From positions 1,381,685-1,445,684 of the forward strand of contig CAXAMN010003669.1 of NCBI GenBank assembly GCA_963970005.1: a stretch of 64,000 nucleotides of DNA, read 5' to 3'. The position numbers and the translations under genes are program-made. Below the pieces are notes generated by a model. That model worked only from the letters and a program-made list of their open reading frames with translations, was not told the DNA's origin and ran no database searches. This DNA comes from Durusdinium trenchii (lineage: Eukaryota; Sar; Dinophyceae; Suessiales; Symbiodiniaceae). Below are positions 19,101-32,339 of this stretch, one piece after another (positions within the stretch are counted from its first letter, which is position 1; each line of letters begins with the position of its first letter).

Positions 19101-20220
19101 TTGCGGATCACTATAATCTATAACCACTCAACCTTGTCATTTGACTTTGAGGTCTTGGAGTTCCTCTAAACTGGCTTCCAGTACCTGAATTCCCCTGTGA
19201 TTCCTTTCAGTGCTTATGTTCTTTTGACATGAGGCCATGATGTCGATGTCACAATGAAACAAGAGGAATCCACATGAAGCCTTCCCTTAGGAGCTCTCAG
19301 GCCATGAAATCGAGTCCTTCATTCAGACGTGAGAGTCCATCAACAAACCTGACTCCACACGGTCGCCAGGCCCGGCCAGGCCTGTTTGGTGTCATAGCCC
19401 CACAAGAGCTTGTTGCCCCACCTGGGCGCTCCAATCACTGAGGTGTGGCCTCCCTGTGGCAAAAAAGAAGAAGAAAAACACGCGCAGGCATACCCAAGTC
19501 ATCTCATGTGCCCAAAGGATCTGCAAGGTTTCTGACATGCAGGTGTGAAATTTCCAACAGGGTGAGCCTCGTCTCAGCTTTACAACACGCAATCGTTCAC
19601 AGAAACCCGCCATCGACCCCTACAAATGCGATCATCACATTCCATCTTGAAAGCCCACCCGCTCAGTGTTCCGGCCACACCGAGGTTCACCTCTTTCCTG
19701 CCTGGAAACCACCCCCTCCACCCTGCGTGGATCCAAAAGGCTGCCAGGTGCCAACCCCCAGCTGTGACAGCTTGAAGCCTCCCTTCGTCGGCAACTGGGG
19801 AACCAAAACCTGCCGGTGCCCGGTGCTTGACATGCGACGTTCGGAAACGGAGAGGGCACATGGGTTTAGGTTTGTTTTTTTTGTGTTTTTTTCTCGACCA
19901 ACTCTAACTAGCTCTTTACTTTGTGCTCATGGAGGAAGAGTGTGGTTTTATAGACTCTTCGAAGTGTTCGAGGCTTGGTGACTCTCGGTCCAAGCCTCGC
20001 CCGGGATTGGATGAAAAGAAGAAACAACATCGGCCGTGAAGCAAGGGCTCCATGCGGTTCCACCGGTTCCACCGAGGTCCAACGAACGGCACCGGTCAGC
20101 ACGGCGGTCGCCCCGGCGGTCGCCCTGGCGACCGCTGGGGTCGGAAGGCCCTCGGTCCTGGCCCAGGGACGCCAGCAGCAAGGACCCCACAGTCGTCCAG
20201 AGAGCGGCTGCGCGCCGCAT
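16170..20220 (-). CDS. Aldo-keto reductase, N-terminal exon block
   Basis: This is the 5' part of the AKR gene completed at 4151-2384. The candidate start at 20220 gives MRRAAALWTTVGSLLLASLG, a signal or transit-like leader. Further exons: 19809 to about 19740 (GGFKLSQLGVGTW), 18791-18710 (WFDTGDSYGTG), 18490-18444 (RAEELLGRFAKDAEQ), 18100-18069 (EGRPRVVLATK), 17828-17773 (LAAYPWRLTPESMVSAVR), 17550-17474 (GSLKRMGRVDIAQMHW) and 16282 to about 16190 (EDALLDGL...GVGLSNFGP). The catalytic tetrad is visible: Asp of FDT, Tyr of DSYG, Lys of ATK, His of MHW. Joins keep frame and recreate family motifs, for example SYGTG+RAEELLG. Donors here are GA or GC rather than GT. The product is probably a soluble NADPH-dependent carbonyl reductase, possibly plastid targeted. 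The join from the leader exon to 19809 is not resolved. Confidence 0.82.
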
Positions 20221-23200
20221 GGCGAGGTGCGGCTGGACGTTTCTGCGATGACGTTCAATGTGTGATAGGAGCACCGGATGCACCCTTGGGGTGGTGATAC
20301 TAAGCACTCAAACAAATACAGGTCCCGTGTGCTCTGAATCTTCAGGTCCCGTGCTCATCCCCGAAAGCGGATTCACTGCATGCACGCTGGGCAGTTGGGC
20401 ATTTGGCATATCAAGAAGAAGTCGCACTCGCTTGCAAACAACCATTGTACTAAGTATGGCTCCTGGATTTGGACGAGTGGCTAGTCTCTGACGTGTCTTC
20501 CAAGCAAACCACTTTTTCGAGCCATCTTGGCTGCGTATGGTCCTATCATGTCCTATCTGGCCTCGCTGCAACACGCACACGCGGCCAGCTCGAGCTCTCC
20601 ACCCATTCGGGCAGCAAACCCACCACTGGTCCAGGTTCAAAGAGCCTCTCCAGTAAACACCGACCGCTCGGCTGCTCGGCATCCCTGACATGTCATAGCG
20701 CAGCTCAGCCTCAAACCTTAGGCAGTCGCTGGCAGTTGGCCCAGCAGAAGAGATTCAAGCCGTCCCCGGAAGTCCATTGGGATGTGTCTTAAATGGTGAG
20801 CCCTCCCAAGCACCCACTCGTTTTGTTGTGGGGTCCATGACCACGCAACATCAATTTAAAAGATATTAACACAGCCAAACCCACTCTACAGCAATGACGA
20901 ATGACAAAAAACAACATACTACCGGCGAGGAAAGCACAGACCCATACTTTCCCTTCTCTAGGCCTCTAGGCCTCTCGGCCTCTCTTGGCCATCGGTTTGT
21001 ATGGAGGCCATCGCTCGTAGGGTAGCTGATCCGAATCTCGGTCCCGGTGCTCGACCCGAGGGCCCCCACAAACCCAGAGCGGCCTCAGCCGCGAGACCTG
21101 CTGGCCTTGGAAGATCGGATCGCAGCGCTCGACGCGCGGTAGCGGTTCGTGACTCGCCGCCCCCGTTCGAAGGATCCACAACGAAGCACTGTAACGGAGT
21201 CCGTGCACTGTCTGGAACTAATGGACGTAGGAGAGGGAGGAGGTACTTCGGACCAGAGGCTGCCCGTGCCCCCGGACGTGCTTGGCAGGGTCGAAGCCTC
21301 ATCGAAGTTGGCACAGGATGACTCAGGATGACACTTACCGCGAACTATCTTCTACTCTGAGCTGCCCGCTTCTTTGCTGAAGCTGTATTTGATGGGAAGT
21401 ATCGCCCACCCCCGACAATGCCCCAAAGCTCAAGGATATGGAGGTGTGAGACCGCAAGGATGCACCTCGAAATGACATCTGCAGCAATCACAGCTGAAGC
21501 CCCACTTGCTGGATTCACCTGGCGGAACCCGCATGGGTGAATTGTGCAGCAGATCGATGTGTCGGTCGCTATGCGACCGACGGTGTTCCAGTCGTAACCC
21601 GGAACCGGGCCTTGCAAGCGCGCAACCGTTTGCATAGTTATGTGCCTATGTGCATCCCTAATCAACTAGACTGGACATGACAACCTAATCCCATGACATA
21701 TGACATATATATCAGAACATATCAGAACCATCTTGAGTCGCGGATGGGACGAAATGCGAATCGCCGGAACAGAACCGGTGCTTCCCATTTGGCTGTGGTT
21801 GACCCACACTCGGAGTCTAAAACCGTTGACCTCCCTGGTAGTTTTTGTTTGGCTTTTTGGTGGTCAACCAGATTCAATCAGGAACCAGGGTCCCCTATGG
21901 GGGACCCTGCGGCCACTTGATTGATGCGTGCTTTTCGGAGGTCTGTGCTGTCAAGCACACCGAATATACGGAATGATAGAGATGGTGTCCCCCTCAAGAC
22001 ATGTGTCTCCTGCTCCCGTGGGAGTTTCACCGAATTTGGGGAGCCCAACCAGGTATAACTACCAGGTGTCCAACCACAAAAGAGCTGGAAAGGCTGACCT
22101 GAAAAAACAAAAACATACAAAAACAAAAAAATAACACAACCACCCAAACCTGATCCAACAGGCCAACCTCACCATCTTGGTCTACCCTCCGTTCGCGTGG
22201 GCGTCGCCGCCTCGTCGGGTCTCCACCGAGCCCTCGACGTCGAAGTAACGGTGGCCTCGGGCGGCGCGCCCGTTTGGACCGGCATCGCCCGTATGGTGGG
22301 GGAGGCTCAGTTTCTCTTCCCAGCCTCGGAAGGTCTTAGACTTGGGACCCCAGAAGCCCATCCAAGGTGCCAAACATGTGCCATCCTATGTGCCTTCTTT
22401 GGGGCCCCATCATCTCTCTCTGGGCCCTCTTTGGATGGGGATCTTGGGTTTTTTAGGCACGTGTGGTGCCTGGTCATGGCATTGTTCGAGGGATTTCCAT
22501 TCCCCATCAACAGCTAATCTCTAACCAAGAATCAAGCATCAACCAAACCAAACCCAAGCAACTCAGCACCATCGCCCCCGAAGCCGCCCTTGCTATTCCG
22601 TCAGTGGAGCAAGTCGTGTGACAGAACCTCGTGTGTTCGGTCACTGTCTCGGAGTCTGTGAAGACACACATCCACTGCGCCCAGCGACACAGCTCGGCAC
22701 CTTTCTCCAAGTCCTGGGTGGCGACAAAAATCATCGCCTCAGAACCCGGGCCAACGGGCCGCACGGAACGACGGTGCGATGGAGTGCGGGTGTCCACCTG
22801 GTCCAAGGCACGAAGTCCGACCAAGGGAGGCCATCCGTTTCGGAAGCCCAGCTTGGGCGGCACGAGTCTGGCAGCTTTGGAGGTTTGGTTTCCAATAAGA
22901 CGGGTCGGACAGGTGGGACAGGAACGGCCAAGCCATTGAAATCACCACAACCATCCACCACCCGCGGGCGGTCGCCACTTCCAAAAGGCTAGCCACGACG
23001 TCGCCAGGCCCTTCCCCACCTTCTCGAAGAAGACCAGGACCAGCTTGAGAGCCGTCACGGCGCAACCTGGGCGAGGGCGGAGAAGACGTGTGCGCTGCCG
23101 ATCAGACGGTCATGTAGACTCTTGATTACTAACCCGCCCCCATTTCGATTGGAAAACCTTTTCGTGTGGGGGGTGTCATTCATCAAGAGTCTTACATGTC

Positions 23201-26200
23201 TTACAGACTTATACATAAACATTGTTCTTGCCAAGCAGAAGTTGATGAGTTCATTTCTTCATCGTGAAATGGAAGGCTCTGTGTCTGCTGCTGGTGGTAA
23301 ATCTTGAATTCGTGGCGCTTGCGACACCAAGCAAGCGAAACACGAAGAAGAGATATGCTACTGTAGGACGGCATGGAAAAGCAACATAAACTTAAACCCA
23401 TTCTAGGCACACCAATCTACCCAGCAAACTCAAGTATCCTGTTCTACCCTGTTGATTTGGGTGGATCGCTTGTAATCAAATCTCGTCGAGTCTTGCCACC
23501 AAAGCAGAGGCCGTTCACGGCTCTGCTTACTGTTTTGGTCCAGAGGCTGTGGTTGAGCATGGAGGGCAGGCCATACAAAGCTGCAGCGCCTAGACAAGAC
23601 CGAGGCCGGAAGACGACAGAACCGACACCTGCCGTCTCCCTGTCCGTGGCATTGCCCCCCACAAAAAGGGGGCCAAGGGCCAAGCCTTAGATTGGTTTCA
23701 CTCGGACTCTGGCCACGTGAAGAAAAGAAAAGAACGAAAGTTACGAAAAGTGAACCATATAGGCCATATCTGATGCCACATCGACCACTTCCCTAGGGCG
23801 GCCCTACACACTTCACCCCGGTTTTGGCAGGTACCCTGTGGTCCATCCGCACATTGGTCAAGCCGCCAAGCCCAACACAGAAGACGAAGAGATACTCCCC
23901 TGCTGACTGCAGATGAACATGAGAACCTCCAAACCACCGGGTGGTTGAGGAAAATGGTCAAAAGCACCGGTCAATTCTCAGGCTCCATGGGATCATTGTG
24001 CCGGGCGGGGTAATGAGAGAAGTGCGTTGTCACCGCTTATTCTTTCTCAGTCGTTTCGGTGAACCTACCAGAACGGCAGTCAGACGGTCAGCACCCGCCT
24101 GAATGATCCACCACAAAAACCTCGGTGGATAGCTTTTGGGGCGGACGTGACGTCCAGTGTTGCTGTCAATGGATCTCTCTTTTCGTGGGGCTTCCAAAGG
24201 CTTTGCACGAATGTGGAATGTCATCCTCCTTGGATAGAAGAACTGAGGAACTGCTCGTCCCGCTGCTGCTCTTCTCAGAATCTTCGATGTGTATGTTGTT
24301 TCTTTTCGTGGACATCACCCAACACCATGTTGCCAGCAGTGGACCACCGGAAACCGCGGACTTAAACAAAAAATCATACAACTGTCACAGGTGTGGCAGG
24401 AGACCAGCTTTATAGTTTCGCTCCTGTGTGGAATCTGCCCTGGTCATGCTTGTATCTTGAGCCTTGAACCCTCCGACAATCCTGACATCCTTGTCAGATG
24501 TGCCCGGAACCCTGTCCGGAGTCACTGGTCCAAAAGATCTATCAGGAAATCATGGGGCCCCCTATGAAATGCCATGTTCCCAAGTGTCCACCCACTCCAG
24601 AATGTCAGAATCCCTCCCCGGCGTTTCCTCTGCCAGCGACGTTGTGATTCAAGATCTCCTGCAGCTTCAAGTCCCCCTCCGGTGTCGCTTTCTCAGCTTC
24701 GGCCTTCGCCTCGAACGGCCGCCAGGAGCCACGGCACCCACCACCGAGATAGATTCTTGTGTCCTACAAAGGAAGAAAGAAATAGACCCCCAAATGTAGA
24801 TAGAAAAAAACAATGACTTTCAACACTTATTGGAAACCCTGCCGCTATCTATATTTCTATATGATTGAAAACCACTATAGGTGAGCTCAAGGCAAATGGC
24901 TGGAGACTGCTGGATGGCTACTCAGCTGCCGGGTTCCCCGGAACCGGAATGCCCGGGGCGTGACATGCTCAACGCATGTAGAAGGACTTCGCATCGCGTA
25001 CCCTTGATCTATCGGTCACTGGTGCTGAACAGCGCCATCTTCAGATAGGAATGAAAAGAACAAAAGAAAGCTCCAAAAAGGAAAACAAAGACAGAAGAAA
25101 TACAGGTACCAAGAGAAAGATCTATCTTTAACGATGTAGAACAAGGAGAACCCGGGGGATCGTCTTGTGCTTCGACCCCACTCCGATGGGTCCCTCCGAT
25201 GGGGGCCGGTGGTCCCCCCAGCCTGGTCGGCCGCATCGGGCTGAAGGAACAGCTCCTGGTGAGCGACGGAGCTGTTCGTAGAGGGCCGAAATGGGCGGGC
25301 GATGGTTTCCAAGAGGGTCTTCTTCGGAGCTCAGCTGAGGCTAAGCCTAGCGGCCTAGCAGAGGCTGCTCAGGGCATCTCAGGGACCCAATCTAGAATGC
25401 TCTTTAGTAGATTTGTGGCGTCTTTTCGGAACATTCTGCGACAAGTACACACCAAAAATTGCGGTAATGATGGTGGTTAGGTCCTTGCAGGCCATCAAGG
25501 GGGAACTGATTCCCAAACCCACTCAAACAAACCTAACCCAGCAGACCAAAAGCCAAAAAATAACACCAGCCAACCCCAACCACCTAACCTAGCTAGCTAA
25601 TCCTTCCTACCTACCAAACAAACTAGCATTGAACTCACTAACCAAACAGTCTGGCCCAGACCCCCCCCCTTTCTTCGGCACCTGCATGACCTCTTCAGGC
25701 GATTTGGAGCCTGGCGAGCACCGAGACGCCCCTGAGTCGCCCCCGTACCGTTTGGGACCGCTCTTGAGACCCACACGAGCTCCACCCTGCCTCCAGTCCC
25801 TCCATCTGCCAGACACTCCAGGCGCCGCCGGGCGCGTGCCGAGATGCCACCTCGCCCGCAGGGGTCGGATCCGCCCCGGACGAGTCGTTTTTACGCCGAA
25901 GGCCTCGACCGATGGGATCGAGGCAACTACAGCACCATGTGCGAACCATCTTCCATCACGCGCGTCGTCGGTCCTGTTTGCCGTGGTCTTGTTCTGGCCT
26001 CCGTCCCGCCGTCGCCCTCCCTCGCCGGCGAACGCGTGGCAAGAGCCAAGCCACACTTCCGCCGCAGCTCTGCCACCAGCTGCGGCCCGTTCTGCGGGGC
26101 CGCGGCGATAGGTGGAGACACCATGAGGACCTCGCCGGCCTCCGCGGAAAGCTGGCAGGGGCAGTGGGGCGATTTCGCCAGTCACGTGGAGGTTCAAGAG

Positions 26201-27045
26201 TCCATAGAGGGCTGCTACCAAAGTTAGGAAGGTCCGTCCAGTTCTTCGCGCATCTGCTGAAACTTTACTATAGGCCCTATAGGCTATAGCTGAATATCAA
26301 AAATCGGTGGGCCGTTTTCGACCAAACCATCTGCAGTCCTTCACCGCTCGCGACGTGAAGAGCCTGGCACCGGTCGCGGATTCTGAAGGTCGACCTCCCC
26401 GCCCAACCGCCCCAAGTGGTGTGACGTCACCAAGGTGACTACAGATGGGCTCACACTGCGTACAATAGTAGTCACAATCATATCCAATGCCCAACTACAA
26501 TCAATAATAGGAGTCTGAGTCACACTATGCAATTGACCCATCGTGGTCATCCTCGGTCTTCGAGGCACCACCCGGTCCGGACCTCGCGACGCTTCGGTCG
26601 CGACGTCCAACGTCGCTTCGATCATGTCACCGGTCATGTCACCGCCAGGAGGCGCATGGGGCGTTGCGCACCATGCGAAGGAGTGCCGCGAAGGTACTGA
26701 TTCCTGGTCTCTGTCTGACAGTGATGGCGTGTCTTTGTTGACTACCATGGCGTGGTCCCTTTCTCTCCTTTCGCCCTTTCGCAGCTGCAGCACACAGCCT
26801 TTTGACTCGTTTTCGCGAGGCTGCATCAGTAGTAGCCCAGCTGTGCCCGCAGGTGCTGGAATTCCTGACCCAGGAATAGAAGCGCTCTCCAGGTGGCTGG
26901 GGCATGGACCATCCCAATGGGATCCACGGGGAGCCGATTTTTCGAGAACTTCCCCTGCGAAATTGGATTCGGGATGTGAGCTGCTATCGGGAGTCGGCCG
27001 AATCCAATTGCGAGATTCCTCCAGAATAACCGAATAACCTCTTAG

Positions 27046-27270
27046 TTTTCTCTTCAGTATTTGCTTTCCTTTGGTGAATGTGGTCTCTGGTAGCTTGTGC
27101 ATCCAGGATTTGGATGGAAAGTAATTAGTCGCCTCAAGCTACATGTTACCTCTTGGTTCGAGATTCGGCAGGTTTTCGTTTAGAGGGTTCGGATGGGTTT
27201 GGTTGGTTTGGCTTTAGGTTATTGAGCTTCTTGTTGGTTTGGCTGGCTTGGCTTTGGCTTGTCTAGGGTT
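27046..27270. repeat. Diverged direct repeat, copy 1
   Basis: About 220 bp, sharing GGTGAATGTGGTCT, GTCGCCTCAAGCT, CATGTTACCTCTTG and GGCAGGTTTTCGTT in the same order with 27800-28030. It ends in a TTGGCT-rich tract (GGTTTGGCTGGCTTGGCTTT). Indels separate the copies, so the repeat is old. No protein is encoded. Confidence 0.6.
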
Positions 27271-27799
27271 ACGCCGCGGCGCCGGGCAAGTCGCTACTTT
27301 TTGGGATGCATTTTGGCGTCACAGGGCGCAGGGTGCTGCACTTTCGGGTGCCTTTGGTGGGGTTCGGGCTTCCAGAATGCTTCACTTTCGGTCCGGGTTG
27401 GTGGTCATTCGTGCCTCACGTGTCGCGTCCCAGATGCGCATAGAACCGTTTCGCCATGCTGACTTCTCAATGAGTTGGCTTTCCTGCGGCAACTCACTCC
27501 ACTGCTTGTGATGAGTCCATTTGAGTGGTACGAGAAATGCATGGTGCTTTCCCATCGACTATACGATACAGATGTTCAACCTGGCTTATAGCAACTTGGA
27601 TTCCTTTTGGTTTCTCTTTTTTTTCGGGCTGTGTGTTGTTGTTACGATTTTGCCTTATGACAGAAGTATACAGTAATTTGTCCGCGTTTTCCCGCGCGGC
27701 CTAGGTATTGTAGACTCAGCCTTGCTGGAAGCGCCTTGGCCGTGGACCTCTGAGCCTGGTCGCGTTATGTTCCGCCTGGTCGGAGGCCCTTGTTGTCTC

Positions 27800-28030
27800 T
27801 TCAATGTGTGCTTTCGATTGGTGAATGTGGTCTTTTGTAGCTTGCGCATCCTCAAGCTACATCTTCGTGATTCGGGATTCGGATGGCAAATAGTCGCCTC
27901 AAGCTGCATGTTACCTCTTGATTCAAGATTTGGCAGGTTTTCGTTGATAGGGCTCGGATGGTTTTGATTGGTTTGGCTGACTTAGCTTTGGGGTCTGGCT
28001 TGGCTGGCTTGGCTTTGGCTTGGCTGCCTA
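27800..28030. repeat. Diverged direct repeat, copy 2
   Basis: Second copy of the 27046-27270 repeat, about 750 bp downstream in direct orientation, again ending in TTGGCT-rich minisatellite sequence. The pair could be remnants of a tandem duplication or decayed terminal repeats. Confidence 0.6.
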
Positions 28031-28439
28031 GGCTTTGGTTCTTTAGGGCTTGGGTTCGTCGGTTTGGCTTTCAGATTTGGTCCTCTTGCTTTTTGGTGGT
28101 CCCACTCTTGTGTTTTTTCATTCTCCGTCGATGGGATTTGGCGTCCAGTGTTTGGTGACTTCCGACCGCTTTGATGCCCCGACGGTCGGGTCCGACCCAT
28201 CTCCGGATCGCGGCAAACCACATCGGGAACGAGGGAAAAGATGAGCCGACTGCAAGGGTGAATCTTTTGCCTCCGAGTTCAAGACAGCTTGCTTAGAATC
28301 GAACCCTTCGTCATCATTCAAGTGATGTTTCATGATGTTTCTCTGCCCTCCGATTTACCACACTACACATCGTGCACCCAGTGGAAGCTGCGAGGTAGCA
28401 CAAGCCATTCCAACTTTCAGCAGGCTGGGACCAGATTTT

Positions 28440-29610
28440 CTCTGAGATCCCAGTTCTGCGGCTCCGTTCGAAAAGTTGGACTAAAACATCTCTTTCAACT
28501 CTTCGAAACACCAAGGTGCGCGAGGTTCTTCAGGCGCGAAGCCACCTTTTTTGGGCGCGCAGAAGCCACGGGTTTTCGGTGTTGGCCCGGTATCTACCCA
28601 AGCTCCACGGAAAGCTCCTTATAGCCTGAGTTTCAAGATCTCAGCATAGATGTGAGGCTTCACTAGTGGCGAACACCTTCTGCTCTCCAGCATTTCCTCG
28701 TCATCATTCGTGAGGTTGAACGCATTTACAGAATTGGGCCGAGCCTTCGGAGACTGGTGACAAGCACGCCCATTTTCATCACCAGGGTTGAGGTCTTCAT
28801 TAACTACGTCATCCAGGATCGCTTGTCTCTGCTTCTCTGCAATCTCATCCCGAAACATGAAGCGGACGATCTCCTTGCCCACAAGGCGGCCAAAGCTCCC
28901 AAATATCTTGTGGAGGGCGTAATCCCCAAGCATATGTCAGGTCCAGCCCTGCTACTGCTAAACAAATTCACATTGCTAAGTACAGTACACAGAAACGTCC
29001 TGGCACTCCAAAATGTTTCTGCTCCAAAGCTCCTGCACCGTGCAATTGAAGCTCGTTGAGCTACTAGTGATCGTCTCGAAGCGAACAGCCATCATGTCCG
29101 GCTTGCTGACCTTGTTGGCATCAACGATTCGCCATCTCTGGAATCCCCCGCTCTGGGTTCATGTCTGTAATGTTTACACCCAACACTGTGGTTGCCTCTG
29201 CACCCCGATGGTGACTCCACGAAAGCCACCTGCTCCGGCTGTCAAACCGCGCAGCCCTTGAACGTCGTCACCTGTGAGGAATGATGGGTGTAACGAATCC
29301 TTGCAGGATGCGAATGACAATCCTGATGCTTGGGCGACAGTTCAGTCAGTGTGCCACCTCTGCCGTCATAGTTGCAACTATCCATGCCGCCTAGGACCTA
29401 GGATATCAAAAGCCCGCCGCATGATGATCCTGTGCAACATGTTGGTCCCAGCTTTGTGGCCCACCAAGTAGGCATGTTGTTGCCATCTGCTTGTGTCGCC
29501 CCATGTGCGTTTGGAAAAGCTGAGGGCCGCAGTCCTGGCCGTTGGTCTCAGAGGTCATTGGCCGACGACGGAGCCCCAACGGCACCCCACTGGGCGCACC
29601 CACGAGGCTG
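28440..29610 (-). pseudogene. Sulfotransferase-like pseudogene ST2
   Basis: Closely similar to ST1 over 4540-5050 and 14746-15500 joined together, without the retrotransposon. The 3' segment (28925-28630) still reads GRLVGKEIVRFMFRDEIAEK. In the middle segment two deletions of about 25 and 50 bp remove MMIRDPLDMIVSSY, the 3'-phosphate-binding motif. The HKAGT segment near 29.45 kb is out of frame. It keeps GTTCGCTTCGAG where ST1 has lost 2 bp. The locus is therefore dead as a sulfotransferase but records the pre-insertion state of ST1. Confidence 0.72.
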
Positions 29611-29685
29611 CACAAATGCACGGTATGAAAAGCATGAAAAGGGGAGTGGGGTTGCTCCACCATTGAAATTTTTTGACAGCTTCAG

Positions 29686-29705
29686 CTTGAGCAGCTTGAA
29701 CCAAA
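29686..29705 (-). promoter_or_regulatory. Decayed relict spliced-leader-like motif upstream of ST2
   Basis: The minus strand reads TTTGGTTCAAG followed by GCTCAAG. This is the same arrangement as 15587-15568 upstream of ST1, with one substitution. It shows that the motif was part of the ancestral duplicated unit. Confidence 0.4.
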
Positions 29706-31457
29706 GAACATGAGAGCATGTCAGCAAATCTACAAAAGTCTTTTTGCGAGGCCAGGCCCGAACAAGACCATTCGGAGTGGTCAATGTGCCACACAAGGTG
29801 GTTCAATTGCAGTATGTGTTTCAGAGTCCGTTGGCCAGTGCTGTTCCCAATCAAGCGGTCATGCGTTCAACATCTGGCCATGGACTTTTGGAGATTCCAC
29901 TCAGGATCAAGAAAAGAATCTGTCCGAAAAGCAGTGGAAAGGTGCAAATCAGGGAGTCCCACTCAAATCAAGGTCCAAAAATCCGTGCTTCATCGATTCT
30001 CCTGAGCTTGGATTCCTCCCGCTGGACTGGAGGGGGCCCCCCCCCATTTTGCGAAAGGATTTGGAGGTCCTCATTCCTCCTTGAGCTCTGCATCCCCTTT
30101 GCAGCCTAGGCACGGCATAAACGTCCTCCTGAGAAGCCACTCACCAAAAAAAGAAAGGAGCAGGTGCTCTTGGGACATGACTTTTGTGCCAAAAATGTAG
30201 CCAAAAAAACACGTGGTGTTGCAGTGAATTCTGCTCCAAATACATCCAAACCCTAGGTTTTAAGCTCATCTTTCTTAAATGTTGTTCAGACCAGGGAGTG
30301 GATTTACAAAAGTTTCAGACAAAATGATGCCACCACAGGATTGGGATCGTTTATCTCAATCAATGTTGTTTGTCTGTGTTTTGGTGTTTGGGTTTTTGTT
30401 GTTTGATTGTTTTCTGCGTTTTTGGTTTGCACATTTGTGGCGATGTAGCCTTCAAGCTCTCCATCTGCATAATTCTCTGAAGGCACTTCCCAATGCCTGC
30501 TCTATTGCCACAGAAACTGGGCATAATACATGTGGGCCTGTACTCAAGCAGTGGCGGTGTCCTTTTTGCCTTTTGTTGACTATTGGTAAGCTCTTGCTCC
30601 CCTTATTCAACTCGTTCATTGCTGATACAACTGGCTTACAATCTGATATGGTCATTTAACTCTTCCTCTCCCCTCCACATTCTTCCCCGCAAGCTGTTCG
30701 CTATGTCTTGCTTGACTGTTTCTATACTCTCAAAATGTGTTTCAATTTTTTGTCGCACCACAAGGAAAGGAGAGCTGCTTCAATCTTCACAAAGGTTTTC
30801 GTGGTCAAATTGCTTAGTCTCGATTTGTTTTTTCTTGAGAAGAGTTGCCCCCAACAAGGAAAACACAAACCTTCAGAAGGTAATGAGGTAGACCAAGTTA
30901 AAAAAGATTGATCAACTGTTGGTTTTCGTTGGTGTTTCTCTTGGTTCGGGCGGCCAGCCAACCTCATACAGCAATTGAGTCTGTATTATATATATACAGT
31001 ATGTTTGCATATATATGTTTGCCCGAGATACAAATTGAGCTAACTCTTCATCTAGCAATTTCCTACTTTAACCGTTGCTTTTTCTAAGCCTGTAAGAGCT
31101 TGCTGAGGAGATAGGACATCAATGATATCTGACACACGTTTCGGCACCAGCGGACCGCTCGGCACCACACGGCTCGGCACCACACGGCTCGTCCGAGCTC
31201 CAATGAGCTCCGGCCGAGCGCCGGAGAAGGTCGCTGCTCACCAGGTCGATCCCATGTAGTACAACAACTACTCACTTGCATATTGTATATCATGTACACA
31301 CACAAATATAGATATATATATATACACGTACACCACTTGGGATGCCGGGGCGTTCTATATGTCTTGGTCCATGGCCCCACCAAAGCCGCTTGCCACGTTC
31401 CAGTGGCATTTCAGCCCACCTCTTGAAGTGAAGAAGGACGCATAACGATAAGCTTTC

Positions 31458-31471
31458 TACATATATATATA

Positions 31472-31506
<35 letters not shown>

Positions 31507-31523
31507 TTATCTGTGTGTGTGTG
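31458..31523. repeat. Compound microsatellite (AT)n(ATCT)n(GT)n
   Basis: A run of AT is followed by about nine ATCT units and then a short GT run. No coding potential. Confidence 0.9.
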
Positions 31524-32339
31524 AGGTTATGCTCCTCAGCTGCTCCTAGTCCTACTTCTTAAGACATTTCCAGAAAGAAATTTGAGGCCAGCGACTGAAA
31601 AACGGAGGCCATCGACTGGAAAACACTGGCCCTATGAGTTCTCAGGAACAAGTAACAAGTGTGTAGCTTCTACCGCTCACCCTAAAGAACTTCACACGGC
31701 AAACGTCCAAACGACCTGCAGCCCTGCGGCAGGTAGCAACTCCAAGGCCTCTCTGGCTTCCGCCATCTCCAAATCATCCTCGGAGAGCCAACGGCTCGGA
31801 ACGAGTACCGAGAACGAGACATCGCGCTGAGCCTTGTGAGATGGGCTCCACCGACTAATGGCGCAAATAGCAAGATGCCTTCTTCAGGTTTGCTATCAAC
31901 CTTGAGCCCTGTGGCATCTTCTGCATTCATATCCATCAATCACACACCATCAAACGGAAAAATGCTATATCCTAAGGCTCTGCCCAGCTAATCACCGAAC
32001 AGAAAGGAAAGAACGTCATGAATCACCTGGGGCCGGGGTCTTTTGCAACCGCTCCTAATCCACAGTCAGAACTCTTCAGAGGGTACACACGGAGCCTTGT
32101 CTTCTCAAGTCAAGTCTTCAGCATCCTAGGCACCAGCGCACCATCCAATATCCAAGTGCAAAAATGCAAAGCAAAAAAAGGTCGCCCGCCCTCATTACGT
32201 GCGTCTTCAAGAAAATGATGTGATTTTGGGCTGGAGCGAGGCCAGAATGTCAAGAATGAACGAGCTAGGCGGCTAGAAGAAGACTGGAACATATATAGTT
32301 GACTGTTTCTCGAAGGCCTGTACCTAAAAAGTCGCATCG

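Larger units (their letters stand above)
20300..28430. other. Gene-poor stretch with unassigned coding patches
   Basis: No gene could be assembled. Patches with coding-like composition on the minus strand include 22600-22780, with FVATQDLEKGAELCRW, which faintly recalls the end of a SET domain. Others are about 24620-24745 (RPFEAKAEAEKATPEGDLKL), 21345-21560 (QVNPASGASAVIAADVISRC), 25600-26220 (GC-rich, open in several frames) and 26540-26700 (GDMIEATLDVATEASRG). They may be exons of one or more genes upstream of the AKR gene. The rest is low-complexity or featureless. Confidence 0.3.

Noticed and set aside
22600..22780. SET-domain methyltransferase exon
   Set aside because: Only one short stretch (FVATQDLEKGAELCRW) recalls the family and no NHxxxP-type motif was found nearby, so it is mentioned only as a patch.
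25600..26230. Long GC-rich frames on both strands
   Set aside because: Four overlapping frames are open because of high GC content; none shows a recognisable motif or convincing splice sites.
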